Source: JACNKJ01 sp964344565 (GTDB lineage Bacteria; Krumholzibacteriota; Krumholzibacteriia; JACNKJ01). From it: a stretch of DNA of 64,000 nucleotides. The notes under the pieces were generated by a model, which made no database searches, had not been told where the DNA came from, and saw only the letters and a list, made by a program, of their open reading frames with translations. Below, one piece after another: positions 26,089 to 34,122 of the stretch (position 1 is the first letter of the stretch; every line of letters starts with the position of its first letter). Made by a program: the position numbers and the translations under genes. The stretch is taken from positions 62,001 to 126,000 of the forward strand of contig CAYFNT010000003.1 in NCBI GenBank assembly GCA_964344565.1, read 5' to 3'.

Positions 26089-26116
26089 ATCCTAGCGAAT
26101 TGAGAATAATTGTAAA
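26089..26116 (-). promoter_or_regulatory. Putative promoter of the CBS-domain gene
   Basis: On the minus strand TTTACA (26116-26111), 16 bases, TAGGAT (26094-26089). It lies in a markedly AT-rich stretch (about 26095-26165) between maf and the CBS gene. Confidence 0.5.
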
Positions 26117-26166
26117 TTCTATTTGGGCAGGATACTTATTCGCACAATAAGATCGGAATAGATGTT

Positions 26167-26751
26167 TTAGCGGACGGAGGGGGCATTCAGCATGCGCGTG
26201 AGCAACTCCACGGGCAGACCCATCACGTTGAAGTAGCATCCCTCGATGCGGGTGACGAACTGGCCGGCCAGGCCCTGGATGCCGTAAGCGCCGGCTTTGT
26301 CCATGGGTTCGCCGCCGGCCACGTAGGCCTCGATCTCGGCGACCGCGATCTCGCGGAACTGTACACGTGTACAGGAATGCTCGACTTGCTCGCTCTCCCC
26401 CACCAGAGCCAGGGCCGTGACCACCTCGTGTTCACGGCCCGAGAGCGCGCGCAGCATGTTCGAGGCATCGGCTTCATCGATGGGCTTGCCGAGGATCTTC
26501 CCGTCCAGGATCACCACGGTATCGGCGCCGAGCACGAGCTTTCCCGGAAGGCGCGCCGCCACGTCGCGGGCCTTGCCCAGGGCGTTGGCCCGGGCCGCCG
26601 CGATCGGATCGTCGGAGTGCTTGCCTTCCTCGAAATCGCTCGCGTCGAAGGGGATCTCGAATCCCAGACGCGAGAGCAACTCGCGCCGCCGGGGACTCGC
26701 CGAGGCCAGCACCAGCCGGGCCTGCACCGCCTCGCACACGAAGGGATTCAA
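26167..26751 (-). CDS. maf: Maf-family nucleotide pyrophosphatase
   Basis: A 194-residue nucleoside triphosphate pyrophosphatase that hydrolyses dTTP/UTP or modified nucleotides and is linked to septum formation. Motifs are LVLASASPRRRELLSRLGF near the N-terminus, GADTVVILDGKILGKP, AGAYGIQGLAGQFVTRI and NVMGLPV. The start abuts the dtd stop directly. Whether it is the dTTPase/UTPase (YhdE) or m7GTPase (YceF) type cannot be settled from motifs alone. Confidence 0.93.
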   Translation of the reverse strand: MNPFVCEAVQARLVLASASPRRRELLSRLGFEIPFDASDFEEGKHSDDPIAAARANALGKARDVAARLPGKLVLGADTVVILDGKILGKPIDEADASNMLRALSGREHEVVTALALVGESEQVEHSCTRVQFREIAVAEIEAYVAGGEPMDKAGAYGIQGLAGQFVTRIEGCYFNVMGLPVELLTRMLNAPSVR

Positions 26752-27197
26752 TCGCCGGCCTCCCGGTCGAGAATCAAGGTGACCGGCCCGTCGTTGACCA
26801 GTTCCACTTCCATCTTGGCCTGGAAGACGCCGCCGGCCACGGGCTCGTGGCGCGCGCGGAGCATGTCCATGAACTCGTCGTAGAGTCGGGAGGCCTCCTC
26901 GGCGGGCGCCGAATCCACGAAGCTCGGGCGACGTCCCTTGCGCGCGTTGCCGTAGAGGGTGAACTGGCTCACGGCCAGAACGCCGCCTCCGGTTTCGCGC
27001 AGGGAGCGGTTCATGAGGCCGTCCTCGTCATTGAACACGCGCAGGTCGAGGCACTTCTCGGCCATCCACTCGAGGATCTTCGCGTCGTCCTTGGCCCTGA
27101 ATGCCACGAGCAGCAAGAGGCCCGAGCCGATCTCGCCCACCGTTTCGCCGTCCACGCGCACGCGGGCTTCACTGACCCTCTGCAGCACCACTCTCAT
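26748..27197 (-). CDS. dtd: D-aminoacyl-tRNA deacylase
   Basis: A 149-residue proofreading enzyme that frees D-amino acids (and glycine from tRNA-Ala) from tRNA. It starts MRVVLQRVSEARVRVDGE; the longer open frame upstream lies within relA/spoT. The catalytic motif SQFTLYG and the C-terminal NDGPVTLILD motif (usually NGPVT) are present. ATG 27197 overlaps the relA/spoT stop by 4 bases (ATGA), and the pair relA/spoT-dtd is widely conserved. Confidence 0.96.
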   Translation of the reverse strand: MRVVLQRVSEARVRVDGETVGEIGSGLLLLVAFRAKDDAKILEWMAEKCLDLRVFNDEDGLMNRSLRETGGGVLAVSQFTLYGNARKGRRPSFVDSAPAEEASRLYDEFMDMLRARHEPVAGGVFQAKMEVELVNDGPVTLILDREAGD

Positions 27198-29401
27198 ACG
27201 CGTTCCACGTTCCGTACGCCGCGCACCTTGCGCACGTCTCGAATGATCTTCTCGAGTTGCTTGAGATCCCGGATCTCGATGGTGATCTGGATCTGTGCGG
27301 AAAGGTCCTTGTCCTCCCGGCGGAAGCTGCCGCCCTGGAGGGCCACGTCGCTCTTGGAGATCTGTCCGGTGATGTCGGCCAGCAGGTTCTTGCGGTCCTC
27401 GCCCGCGATCTGCAGGGACACGAGGAATTTCTCGTCCTCCCCCGCGTCCCAGTCCACGCGCACCCGGCGCTCTTCGGGAATGCGGTCGCCCATGATGTTC
27501 ACGCAATCCTGCCGGTGGATGCTCACCCCCCGACCCCGGGTGATCACGCCCACGATGCGATCCCCCGGTACGGGCCGGCAGCAGCCCGCGAAGTGGATGA
27601 GCATGTTGCCGTGCCCCTCCACCCGCACGCCCTTCTGGCGCCGGCCGCCCAGGCTGGTGGCGATCTGGGTGAGCTTCTGGGCGGACTCGATGATGGAGCT
27701 CTTCTTCTCCTCCGGCGGATGCACCCGGTTGTAGACCTGCATGGCCGACACGGAGCCGCGGCCCACGCCCTGCACCAGGCGATCCACGCTGTCCATGCCC
27801 AGGGCCTCGGCCGCCGCCAGCAGCGACGCCTCGTCGGGCATCGTTTCACGGTTGCGCTTGAACTCGCGCTCGAGCAGCTCGTAGCCCAGCGACTCGCTCT
27901 GCTCGCTCTCCTGCTCGCGGATGCTCTTGCGGATCCTCGACTGCGCCTTGCTCGTCTTCACGAAGGACAGCCAATCGCGGCTGGGACGCGCGTCGTTGCG
28001 CGTGACGATCTCCACCACCTCGCCGCTGCCCAGGGAGCGGCGCAGGGGCACCATCTTGCCATCCACACGCGCGCCCACGCAGCGGTCGCCCACGCCCGTG
28101 TGGATGCTGTAGGCGAAGTCCACGGGCGTCGCGCCCACGGGCAGGATGTGCAGGTCGCCGCGGGGCGTGAAGACGAAGATGCCCTCCTGGAAGAGGCTCA
28201 CCTTCAGCTCCTCCATGAACTCCGAGGGATCCTCGCTCCATTCGCCCTCTTCCAGGTCCTGGATGAAGGTGCGCAGGAAGTCGAGTTCGCGCTCCGCCTC
28301 GCCCACCGGCATGGAACTGGAGCTCTCCTCCTCCTTGTAGCGCCAGTGGGATGCCACGCCGTACTCGGCGATCTCGTGCATCTTCTGGGTGCGGATCTGC
28401 ACCTCGATGGTGCGGCCCTCCGCCCCCACCAGGGCAGTGTGCAGACTCTGGTAGCCGTTCCGCTTGGGCGTGGCGATGTAGTCCTTGAACTTGTTGGGAA
28501 TGGGCGTGAACAGGGAATGGATTACGCCCAGGGCGTGGTAGCAGTCCTCCACCGTGGCCGTGATGATGCGGAAGGCCAGGAGGTCGAAGACCTCGCCCTC
28601 GCGCAGATTCTGCAGATGCATCTTCCGGTGGATGCTGTGGAGATGCTTGGCCCTGCCCTGCACGGCGCAGTCGATGCCGTCCTTGTTCATGGCGTCCTGC
28701 AGCCGGTCGCGCATGGCGAGGATGAACTCCTCCCGCGCTTCCCGCTGCATGCCCACCATGGAGGCCACCCGGCCGTAGGCGGGAGGATCCAGATACTTGA
28801 AGGCGTGATCCTCGAGCTGCCACTTGATGCGTCCCATGCCGAGGCGGTTGGCCAGGGGCGCGTAGATGTCCATGGTCTCCCGTGCGATGCGGATCTGCTT
28901 CTCCTCCCGCATGGGCTCGAGGGTCGACACGTTGTGCAGGCGGTCGGCCAGCTTGATGAGCAGGATGCGCACGTCGCGGCTCATGTGGAGCAGCAGCTTG
29001 CGGAAGTTCTCCGCCTGGGCCTTCTCGCGGCTCTCGAAACGCAGGCCGCTGATCTTGCTGACGCCGTCCACCAGCAGGGAGACCGTGGGGTTGAATTCCT
29101 TGGCCAGGGCCTCGGCGGTGACGGGACTGTCCTCGATGCTGTCGTGGAGCAGGCTCGCGGCGATGGCGTCCGAGCCCAGGTTCATCTCGGCGCAGGTCCG
29201 GGCCACGGCCAGCACGTGGGTGAAGTAGGGATCGCCCGACAGCCGCTTCTGGTCGCGGTGCACGTCCCAGGCGCGCCAGTAGGCCTGTTCGATGATCTCC
29301 GTGTTCAGCCGGGGATTGCTACGCAGGGCCAGCTCGCGAAGGGCCTCCCACTCCGAAGCCGCTACATCGCGGTCGAGCAGATCGCCGGAAGGCACGCTCA
29401 C
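27194..29401 (-). CDS. relA/spoT (rsh): Bifunctional (p)ppGpp synthetase/hydrolase
   Basis: A 735-residue Rel/SpoT homologue that sets the alarmone level in the stringent response. The HD hydrolase domain is intact (FTHVLAVARTCAEM, then ASLLHDSIED near residue 87). The synthetase domain follows (FDLLAFRIITATVEDCYHAL, RNGYQSLHTALVG near 317, EVQIRTQKMHEIAEYG). Then come a TGS domain (IFVFTPRGDLHILPVGATPV, about 400-460), a zinc-finger/helical region and a C-terminal ACT domain (about 660-735). Both catalytic halves look complete, so it is probably the organism's single long RSH. It overlaps recJ by 4 bases upstream and dtd downstream. Confidence 0.96.
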   Translation of the reverse strand: MSVPSGDLLDRDVAASEWEALRELALRSNPRLNTEIIEQAYWRAWDVHRDQKRLSGDPYFTHVLAVARTCAEMNLGSDAIAASLLHDSIEDSPVTAEALAKEFNPTVSLLVDGVSKISGLRFESREKAQAENFRKLLLHMSRDVRILLIKLADRLHNVSTLEPMREEKQIRIARETMDIYAPLANRLGMGRIKWQLEDHAFKYLDPPAYGRVASMVGMQREAREEFILAMRDRLQDAMNKDGIDCAVQGRAKHLHSIHRKMHLQNLREGEVFDLLAFRIITATVEDCYHALGVIHSLFTPIPNKFKDYIATPKRNGYQSLHTALVGAEGRTIEVQIRTQKMHEIAEYGVASHWRYKEEESSSSMPVGEAERELDFLRTFIQDLEEGEWSEDPSEFMEELKVSLFQEGIFVFTPRGDLHILPVGATPVDFAYSIHTGVGDRCVGARVDGKMVPLRRSLGSGEVVEIVTRNDARPSRDWLSFVKTSKAQSRIRKSIREQESEQSESLGYELLEREFKRNRETMPDEASLLAAAEALGMDSVDRLVQGVGRGSVSAMQVYNRVHPPEEKKSSIIESAQKLTQIATSLGGRRQKGVRVEGHGNMLIHFAGCCRPVPGDRIVGVITRGRGVSIHRQDCVNIMGDRIPEERRVRVDWDAGEDEKFLVSLQIAGEDRKNLLADITGQISKSDVALQGGSFRREDKDLSAQIQITIEIRDLKQLEKIIRDVRKVRGVRNVERV

Positions 29402-31167
29402 GACGCCACCTCCACGGGCAGGAACTCCTCGAGAAGGAAGTTGATGCCGTGTTCTCCCGGCGCGCGGCGGAAGGTGTCGCGGCCCAGGCGGACGAGCAGT
29501 TCGGTCTCCACGCCCTTCTCGAAGCGCGGCCCGAACCGCGCGGCGCCGTTGAAGGCGATGGCTTCGAAGCGGCCGCCGCCGCCCGATTCGAAGCTCAACT
29601 TGAAGTGGCTGCCCCGGATCTCGCGGTAGGCCGTGGGTGTCATGCCTTTCATGAGGATGAGCGGTTCGGGATTGGCCTCACCGAAAGGACCGAGTTTTTC
29701 CAGGGCGTCCAGGAAGTGGCGGTCCGCGCCCTCCGGTTCGAGGACGAGATCCGCGGTGACCGGTACCGAGGGCGGCGGTTCGGGCAGCGAGGCCTGCAGC
29801 TTCTCGCGGAAGGATTCCAGACGGCCGGGTTTGACGGCCAGGCCCACGGCCCGCTGATGGCCACCGTGGCGCAGCAGTTCTTCCTCAACGCCGTCGAGCA
29901 GGCACTTGAGATCGAGTCCCTCCACGCCGCGGCCCGAACCCATGGCGCCGCCTTCCTCGTCCACCGAGAGGAGGATGGCCGGCATGCCGAACTCGTCCAC
30001 CATGCGGGCCGCCGAGATGCCGACCAATCCCGGATGCCAGCCTTCGGAGGCCAGCACCAGTATGCCCACGCTCCGGCCCGCGGCCTCCGCCTCGGCCACC
30101 TGCCGGGCCGCCTGCTCCCGCGCTTCGGCGGTGAGATGGGCCTCCATGCTCTGGCGGCGAAGATTGGTGGCGTCCAGTTCCCGGGCCAGGCGATCGGCCT
30201 CCAGCTCGTCGTCGGTGAGCAGGATGTCCAGGGCCAGACGCGGATCGGCGATTCGACCGGCGGCGTTGAGACGAGGCGCCATGCGGAAGGCCAGATCGGT
30301 GGCGCTGAGTTCCCCCAGCCGGATGCCCGAGCGGGCGGCCAGGGCCTTCCACACCGGATGCCCGTCGTGGCTGCAGCCGGGCCGGGCCGTCATGCGGCGG
30401 GCGATCTCGCGAAGCCCTCCCGCCACGATGCAGCGGTTCTCCCCCGTGAGTGGCATCACGTCGCCCACGGTGCCCAGGGCGGCGAAGTCCAGCCATCGCT
30501 CCGGTTCGAGCTTGCGCCCCAGCTTGTCGTAGAGGGCATGGGCCAGTTTGTAGGCGATGGCGCTGCCCGAAAGATCTCGATGGGGATAGTCGCTGTCCGG
30601 CCGCTGGGTGCTCACGAAGGCGTGAGCCTGGGGCAGTTCGCCGGCCAGATGGTGGTCGGTGATGATGCTCTCCACGCCCCGCTTCGCGAACTCGGCGATG
30701 AGCTCGCCGTCGGAGGATCCGCAGTCCACGCTGACCAGGAGCGGCACATTCTTGTCGGCGGCGTTCTCCAGGGCGCGCCGGCTGAGGCCGTAGCCGTCCT
30801 TGTCGCGCAGGGGCGCGAAGGGGCGCGCGTCCAGCCCGAGGCCGCGCAGGGCCCGCACGAGGATGGCCGTGCCCGTGAGACCGTCGGCGTCGTAGTCGCC
30901 GTGCACCATCACCGCCTCGCCCCGATCCAGGGCGAGCTGCAGGCGGGCGACGGCCTTTTCCATATCGGGAAGCAGCCAGGGATCCACGAGGTCCGCGGCG
31001 GGATCCAGGTCGGTGAAGCGGCGCCAGTCCTCCAGGCTCTGGATGCCCCGCTGCCAGGCCAGCACCGCCACGCCCTCGGGAAGTCCGAGTTCCGCTGCCA
31101 GGCGCGCCCTCTCCTCGGCCGAAGGCTGTTCCCTGAGCCGTATTCCCGATGGACGCGTCTGTCTCAC
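29398..31167 (-). CDS. recJ: Single-strand-specific 5'-3' exonuclease RecJ
   Basis: A 589-residue DHH-family exonuclease acting in recombination and mismatch/base-excision repair. Catalytic motifs are GDYDADGLTGTAIL (about residue 89), VSVDCGSSD, IITDHHLAGELP (about 172) and the DHHA1 motif GGHQRAVGLAV (about 435). It ends in an OB-like C-terminal domain. The start overlaps no upstream coding gene; RNase P RNA lies 84 bases upstream. The stop overlaps the relA/spoT start by 4 bases. Confidence 0.95.
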   Translation of the reverse strand: MRQTRPSGIRLREQPSAEERARLAAELGLPEGVAVLAWQRGIQSLEDWRRFTDLDPAADLVDPWLLPDMEKAVARLQLALDRGEAVMVHGDYDADGLTGTAILVRALRGLGLDARPFAPLRDKDGYGLSRRALENAADKNVPLLVSVDCGSSDGELIAEFAKRGVESIITDHHLAGELPQAHAFVSTQRPDSDYPHRDLSGSAIAYKLAHALYDKLGRKLEPERWLDFAALGTVGDVMPLTGENRCIVAGGLREIARRMTARPGCSHDGHPVWKALAARSGIRLGELSATDLAFRMAPRLNAAGRIADPRLALDILLTDDELEADRLARELDATNLRRQSMEAHLTAEAREQAARQVAEAEAAGRSVGILVLASEGWHPGLVGISAARMVDEFGMPAILLSVDEEGGAMGSGRGVEGLDLKCLLDGVEEELLRHGGHQRAVGLAVKPGRLESFREKLQASLPEPPPSVPVTADLVLEPEGADRHFLDALEKLGPFGEANPEPLILMKGMTPTAYREIRGSHFKLSFESGGGGRFEAIAFNGAARFGPRFEKGVETELLVRLGRDTFRRAPGEHGINFLLEEFLPVEVAS

Positions 31168-31193
31168 TCACTCTCCCTTTGGACTTCAGCCAC

Positions 31194-31227
31194 CGAAAAG
31201 CAACAGCCACCGTCATGCTGGCGGCTG
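31194..31227 (-). terminator. Rho-independent terminator after RNase P RNA
   Basis: Minus strand: stem CAGCCGCC / GGTGGCTG with an 8-base loop (stem bases 31227-31220 and 31211-31204), followed by TTGCTTTT. It lies between the rnpB 3' end and the recJ start, so recJ may need its own promoter or read-through. Confidence 0.6.
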
Positions 31228-31251
31228 GCAGCGAACAGCGGGTAGCGCAAA

Positions 31252-31606
31252 GGAAGCGAGCCTGTAAGCCGGGTTCTGTCCCCCCCGAAGGGATGGATGG
31301 CCATTTATCTGGGACCGCCGTTACCGACGGCCTCGAGCAGCCTACCCAGGGATCAAGCGAGACGGGCCGCCTCTCTCCCTCTATTTGGCCTTGCTCCTGG
31401 CGGGGTTTACCGTGCGACCGCCGTCGCCGGCGGCCCGGTGAGCTCTTACCTCACCCTTTCACCCTTACCGCCCGCCGAAGCGGGAGGCGGTTTGCTTTCT
31501 GTGGCACTTTCCGTGGGATCGCTCCCCCTGGACGTTATCCAGCGCCATGCCCTGCGGAGCCCGGACTTTCCTCGACGCGAACGCCGCGGCCATCCGGCTC
31601 ACTTCC
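31252..31606 (-). ncRNA. rnpB: RNase P RNA, bacterial type A
   Basis: About 355 bases on the minus strand match the RNase P RNA core. Landmarks in order are GAGGAAAGTCCGGGCTCC, ACAGAAAGCAAACCGCC, GGTAAGGGTGAAAGGGTG with GGTAAGAGCTCACC, GAGCAAGGCCAAATAG, and GACAGAACCCGGCTTA. The ends GGAAGTGAGCC and GGCTCGCTTCC pair as helix P1 (11 bp, one G-U). It cleaves 5' leaders from precursor tRNAs. A TATAAT promoter sits directly upstream, and a terminator follows. Confidence 0.96.
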
Positions 31607-31613
31607 AAAAACG

Positions 31614-31643
31614 ATTATAGGGAGTCCAGTGCTTGATTGGCAA
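31614..31643 (-). promoter_or_regulatory. rnpB promoter with perfect -10 box
   Basis: Minus strand TTGCCA (31643-31638), 18 bases, TATAAT (31619-31614). The predicted start near 31607 coincides with the first base of the RNA. It lies within the last codons of the RNase H gene. Confidence 0.78.
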
Positions 31644-32178
31644 GGGCGTCCGCTCGGGAGTTCTCGGCCCGGCGCACGTGCCCGATCTTCCAGTCTCCGA
31701 AACCCCTCAGCAGCGCCGTCACTTCGGCGAAGAGGGGCTTGAGGCCCTCGTTCTTGACCTTGTAGCGGCCGGTGATCTGACGGACCACCAGTTCGCTGTC
31801 CATGAAGATGTCCAGGCTTGAAAGGCCCAGGGCCCGGGCGGCCTCCAGACCGGCCTTGAGGGAGAGATATTCGGCCTGATTGTTGGTGAGCTTGCCCAGG
31901 GCGCGGCCCTCCGAAGCGATCTCGACCTCGTCCAGTAAGATGGAGAAGCCCAACGCCGCGGGACCTGGATTTCCCCGACTGGCGCCGTCGCAGTAGAGCT
32001 GGGCCCGGCCCTTCGCGGCCTTCACCTTCTTGGCCGCCGCCGGCGGAAGAGAGGTTTCCAGACGGTCGGCGAGAGCGCGACAGTCCGCGTCGCTCAGGCC
32101 CGCCTCGGCCAGGGGCTTTTTCGCCGCACCGCGCTTGCGCAGCTGCCCGATGAGAGCTTCCAACTTGTCTCGGGTCAC
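31615..32178 (-). CDS. rnhA-like: RNase HI-family protein with N-terminal extension
   Basis: A 187-residue protein. Residues about 60-187 form an RNase H fold that degrades the RNA of RNA-DNA hybrids. The four acidic residues are visible: Asp in YCDGASRGNPGP, Glu in NNQAEYLSLKAG, Asp in FMDSELVVRQI and Asp in SRADALANQALD. The first ~58 residues are a basic helical extension (LEALIGQLRKRGAAKKP) that is not the usual hybrid-binding domain. The RNase H core is of the short type without the basic protrusion. It overlaps the zinc-ribbon gene by 4 bases. Its 3' end carries the rnpB promoter. Confidence 0.9.
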   Translation of the reverse strand: MTRDKLEALIGQLRKRGAAKKPLAEAGLSDADCRALADRLETSLPPAAAKKVKAAKGRAQLYCDGASRGNPGPAALGFSILLDEVEIASEGRALGKLTNNQAEYLSLKAGLEAARALGLSSLDIFMDSELVVRQITGRYKVKNEGLKPLFAEVTALLRGFGDWKIGHVRRAENSRADALANQALDSL

Positions 32179-32873
32179 GATTCCACTCCGATGAGCATGC
32201 GCCCGCAGCCCTGGCAGGAGCCCAGTTCCCCGCCGTCCTGGATGTCCACGGCGCGCTGGGGCGTGAGCCGTTGTCCGCAGCCGGTGCAGGCTCCCTCGTT
32301 CACCGCCGCGATGGTGGAATAGCCGTGGCCCTTGAAGACGTTCAGGTAGCGACGCCGGAGGTCCAGATCGAGATCGTCCAGGAAGCGCTCCCGCTGCTGG
32401 GCCATGCGATCCCGGTCGGAGGCGTACTCCTCGGCCTCCTTCCTGAGATTCGCGCCCTCCCGTTCCAGCTCGGACTTCTTGCCGGCCACGCTCGACTGGC
32501 GGAGCTGCGCCTCCCTTTCGCTGGTCTCGAGTATCTCCATGTTTTCGAGGATCTCCAGCTCCAGGGTCTCGAGATTCGTCTCGAACTTGGCGGTCTCGTG
32601 CTGAAGGACCTCCGCCGCGTGCACGGGCATGAGCTCCTTCATCTTCTCCTTGTTCTTGCGGATGCGCTCGCGGATCTCGTCGCCCTCCCGCTCCATCTTC
32701 CGGATGAGCTTGCCCAGTTCCTCGAGTTCCTCGCGGCGGCGATTCTCGTCCTCGGCGATCTTCTTCTCTTCGAGGGCGATTTCGTCGAGGGAACCGGGAG
32801 TTTGCGCGATCTTGCGCTCGATGCGGAGCAGAGCCTGATCCAGGTAATAGAGCTGGGAGAGAGGATGGGTCAT
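32175..32873 (-). CDS. Coiled-coil zinc-ribbon protein (DUF164/CT398 family)
   Basis: A 232-residue protein. ATG 32873 (MTHPLSQLYYLDQALLRIE) is chosen because the longer frame, to 32951, runs into the tRNA gene. Residues about 10-190 form a long charged coiled-coil hairpin rich in Glu, Arg and Lys. The C-terminus is a four-Cys zinc ribbon (CTGCGQRL ... CQGCGRML). Members are implicated in nucleic-acid or flagellar/secretion-linked functions, without a settled role. Coupled to the RNase H gene. Confidence 0.87.
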   Translation of the reverse strand: MTHPLSQLYYLDQALLRIERKIAQTPGSLDEIALEEKKIAEDENRRREELEELGKLIRKMEREGDEIRERIRKNKEKMKELMPVHAAEVLQHETAKFETNLETLELEILENMEILETSEREAQLRQSSVAGKKSELEREGANLRKEAEEYASDRDRMAQQRERFLDDLDLDLRRRYLNVFKGHGYSTIAAVNEGACTGCGQRLTPQRAVDIQDGGELGSCQGCGRMLIGVES

Positions 32874-32920
32874 CTTTTCCAGTGGAGTCCTCCAGTTGGG
32901 CGCGATGGGACGAATACCGG

Positions 32921-32994
32921 TGGGCCCACCAGGACTCGAACCTGGGACCAAACGATTATGAGTCGTTTGCTCTAACCGACTGAGCTATGGGCCC
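32921..32994 (-). tRNA. tRNA with CAU anticodon (Ile2-type likely; Met possible)
   Basis: A 74-base cloverleaf: acceptor GGGCCCA / TGGGCCC, D-arm GCTC..GAGC, anticodon stem AACGA/TCGTT around loop CTCATAA, T-arm CCAGG/CCTGG with TTCGAGT. Anticodon CAT is at 32960-32958. CGACTCATAATCG with a TGGTC variable region resembles lysidine-modified tRNA-Ile2 more than elongator Met. CCA is not encoded. Confidence 0.92.
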
Positions 32995-33002
32995 ATGCCT
33001 CG

Positions 33003-33032
33003 AAACTAGAGCGCATGCGGTGCCTAAGTCAA
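33003..33032 (-). promoter_or_regulatory. Promoter of the CAU-anticodon tRNA gene
   Basis: Minus strand TTGACT (33032-33027), 18 bases, TAGTTT (33008-33003); the predicted start is 1-3 bases before the mature tRNA 5' end. Confidence 0.65.
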
Positions 33033-33042
33033 GGTCATAGCG

Positions 33043-34122
33043 CTAGTTGAGCAGATCGGGGCCCCAATCCTCCTCCTCGTGGCAGTCGCTGCACACAGGG
33101 GCGGCCGTGAAGCCCAGATCCGGATGACAGTCTCCGCAGTCCATGCCCTCGTGGTCCTCGCCCAGATCCACGCCCACGAGTCCGGCGTGGTCGAAGGAAT
33201 CGGTGTCGCCCCAACCGCTTGTGTGGCAGCCCTGACAGTCGCGGGCCAGGTGCCCGTGGGCGTGCTTCTCCCCGTGGCAGGACCGGCAACTCACGCCGGC
33301 ATGAAAGCTCTTCAGGTCGAAGCCCGTGTAGGCGTGACGGAAGATGCGGTCGGGCTGCCGTGAATGACAGGCCCCGCACTGGCTGGTGGCGTGGCATTCG
33401 TTGCATGTGGCCCGATTGGAGAAGTCGTGCAGTTCGGGCAGGACCTCGCTCTGGCTGCCCAGGTGGCAGCTGTTGCAGTCGTCCAGCACATGACAGTCGT
33501 TGCAGCTGATGCCGTAGTCCCCCGCGTGGCTCTCATGGTGGAAGGTCACATAGGGAGCCGGATCGTGATCGGTAATGAAATTCATCACGGGACGCGCCTC
33601 CCGATGGGGGCTTTCCGGCGGCTGCCGGCGCTGCCCGAGAGGCTCCCCGTTGCCGTCCAGGGGCAGGTGACAGATCTCGCAGTCGGCCTCTCCGCTCCAG
33701 TCCCGGTGGCAGAACATGCACTGGCGATGGTAGGCGCTCTTCAGGTCGATGAGCTCCTCTTCCCCCTCCACGATTTCGGCGGGATGGCAATCGCAGCAGC
33801 ACATGATCTCGTGTTCGGGATTGTCGTGATGGCAGAGGCGGCAGTTGTGCCCCCCCATGCCCGACATGGACGCGTGGGCCTCGTGATCGAAGGTCACCGC
33901 CTCGTAGAGTTCCACCAGGGAGTTCATGATCACGATGTCGGGCGAATCCATGGTCGCCAGATCATGCCAGTCCGGCACATGGGTGTCGCGGCTGCATTCC
34001 CGCAAACAGGGATCCGAGGGCGAAGGATCTTCGCAGACATGGCAATCGGTGCAGTTCTGGGTGGACGCGGGAAGCAGGGCCGCCATGAGCAGGACGGCGG
34101 CGATGAGGATTCTGTTCATCAT
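33043..34122 (-). CDS. Thirteen-heme periplasmic c-type cytochrome
   Basis: A 359-residue exported multiheme cytochrome. A signal peptide (MMNRILIAAVLLMAALLPAS) is followed by thirteen CxxCH heme-binding motifs: CTDCH, CRLCH, CCDCH, CMFCH, CEICH, CNDCH, CNSCH, CNECH, CGACH, CRSCH, CQGCH, CGDCH and CSDCH. Many extra His residues can serve as distal ligands. The heme density suits a periplasmic electron wire. It overlaps the NrfD-like gene (ATGA) and is third in a three-gene module, so it probably takes electrons from, or gives them to, the quinone pool through that membrane protein. No catalytic residues of nitrite or sulfite reductases stand out. Confidence 0.92.
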   Translation of the reverse strand: MMNRILIAAVLLMAALLPASTQNCTDCHVCEDPSPSDPCLRECSRDTHVPDWHDLATMDSPDIVIMNSLVELYEAVTFDHEAHASMSGMGGHNCRLCHHDNPEHEIMCCCDCHPAEIVEGEEELIDLKSAYHRQCMFCHRDWSGEADCEICHLPLDGNGEPLGQRRQPPESPHREARPVMNFITDHDPAPYVTFHHESHAGDYGISCNDCHVLDDCNSCHLGSQSEVLPELHDFSNRATCNECHATSQCGACHSRQPDRIFRHAYTGFDLKSFHAGVSCRSCHGEKHAHGHLARDCQGCHTSGWGDTDSFDHAGLVGVDLGEDHEGMDCGDCHPDLGFTAAPVCSDCHEEEDWGPDLLN

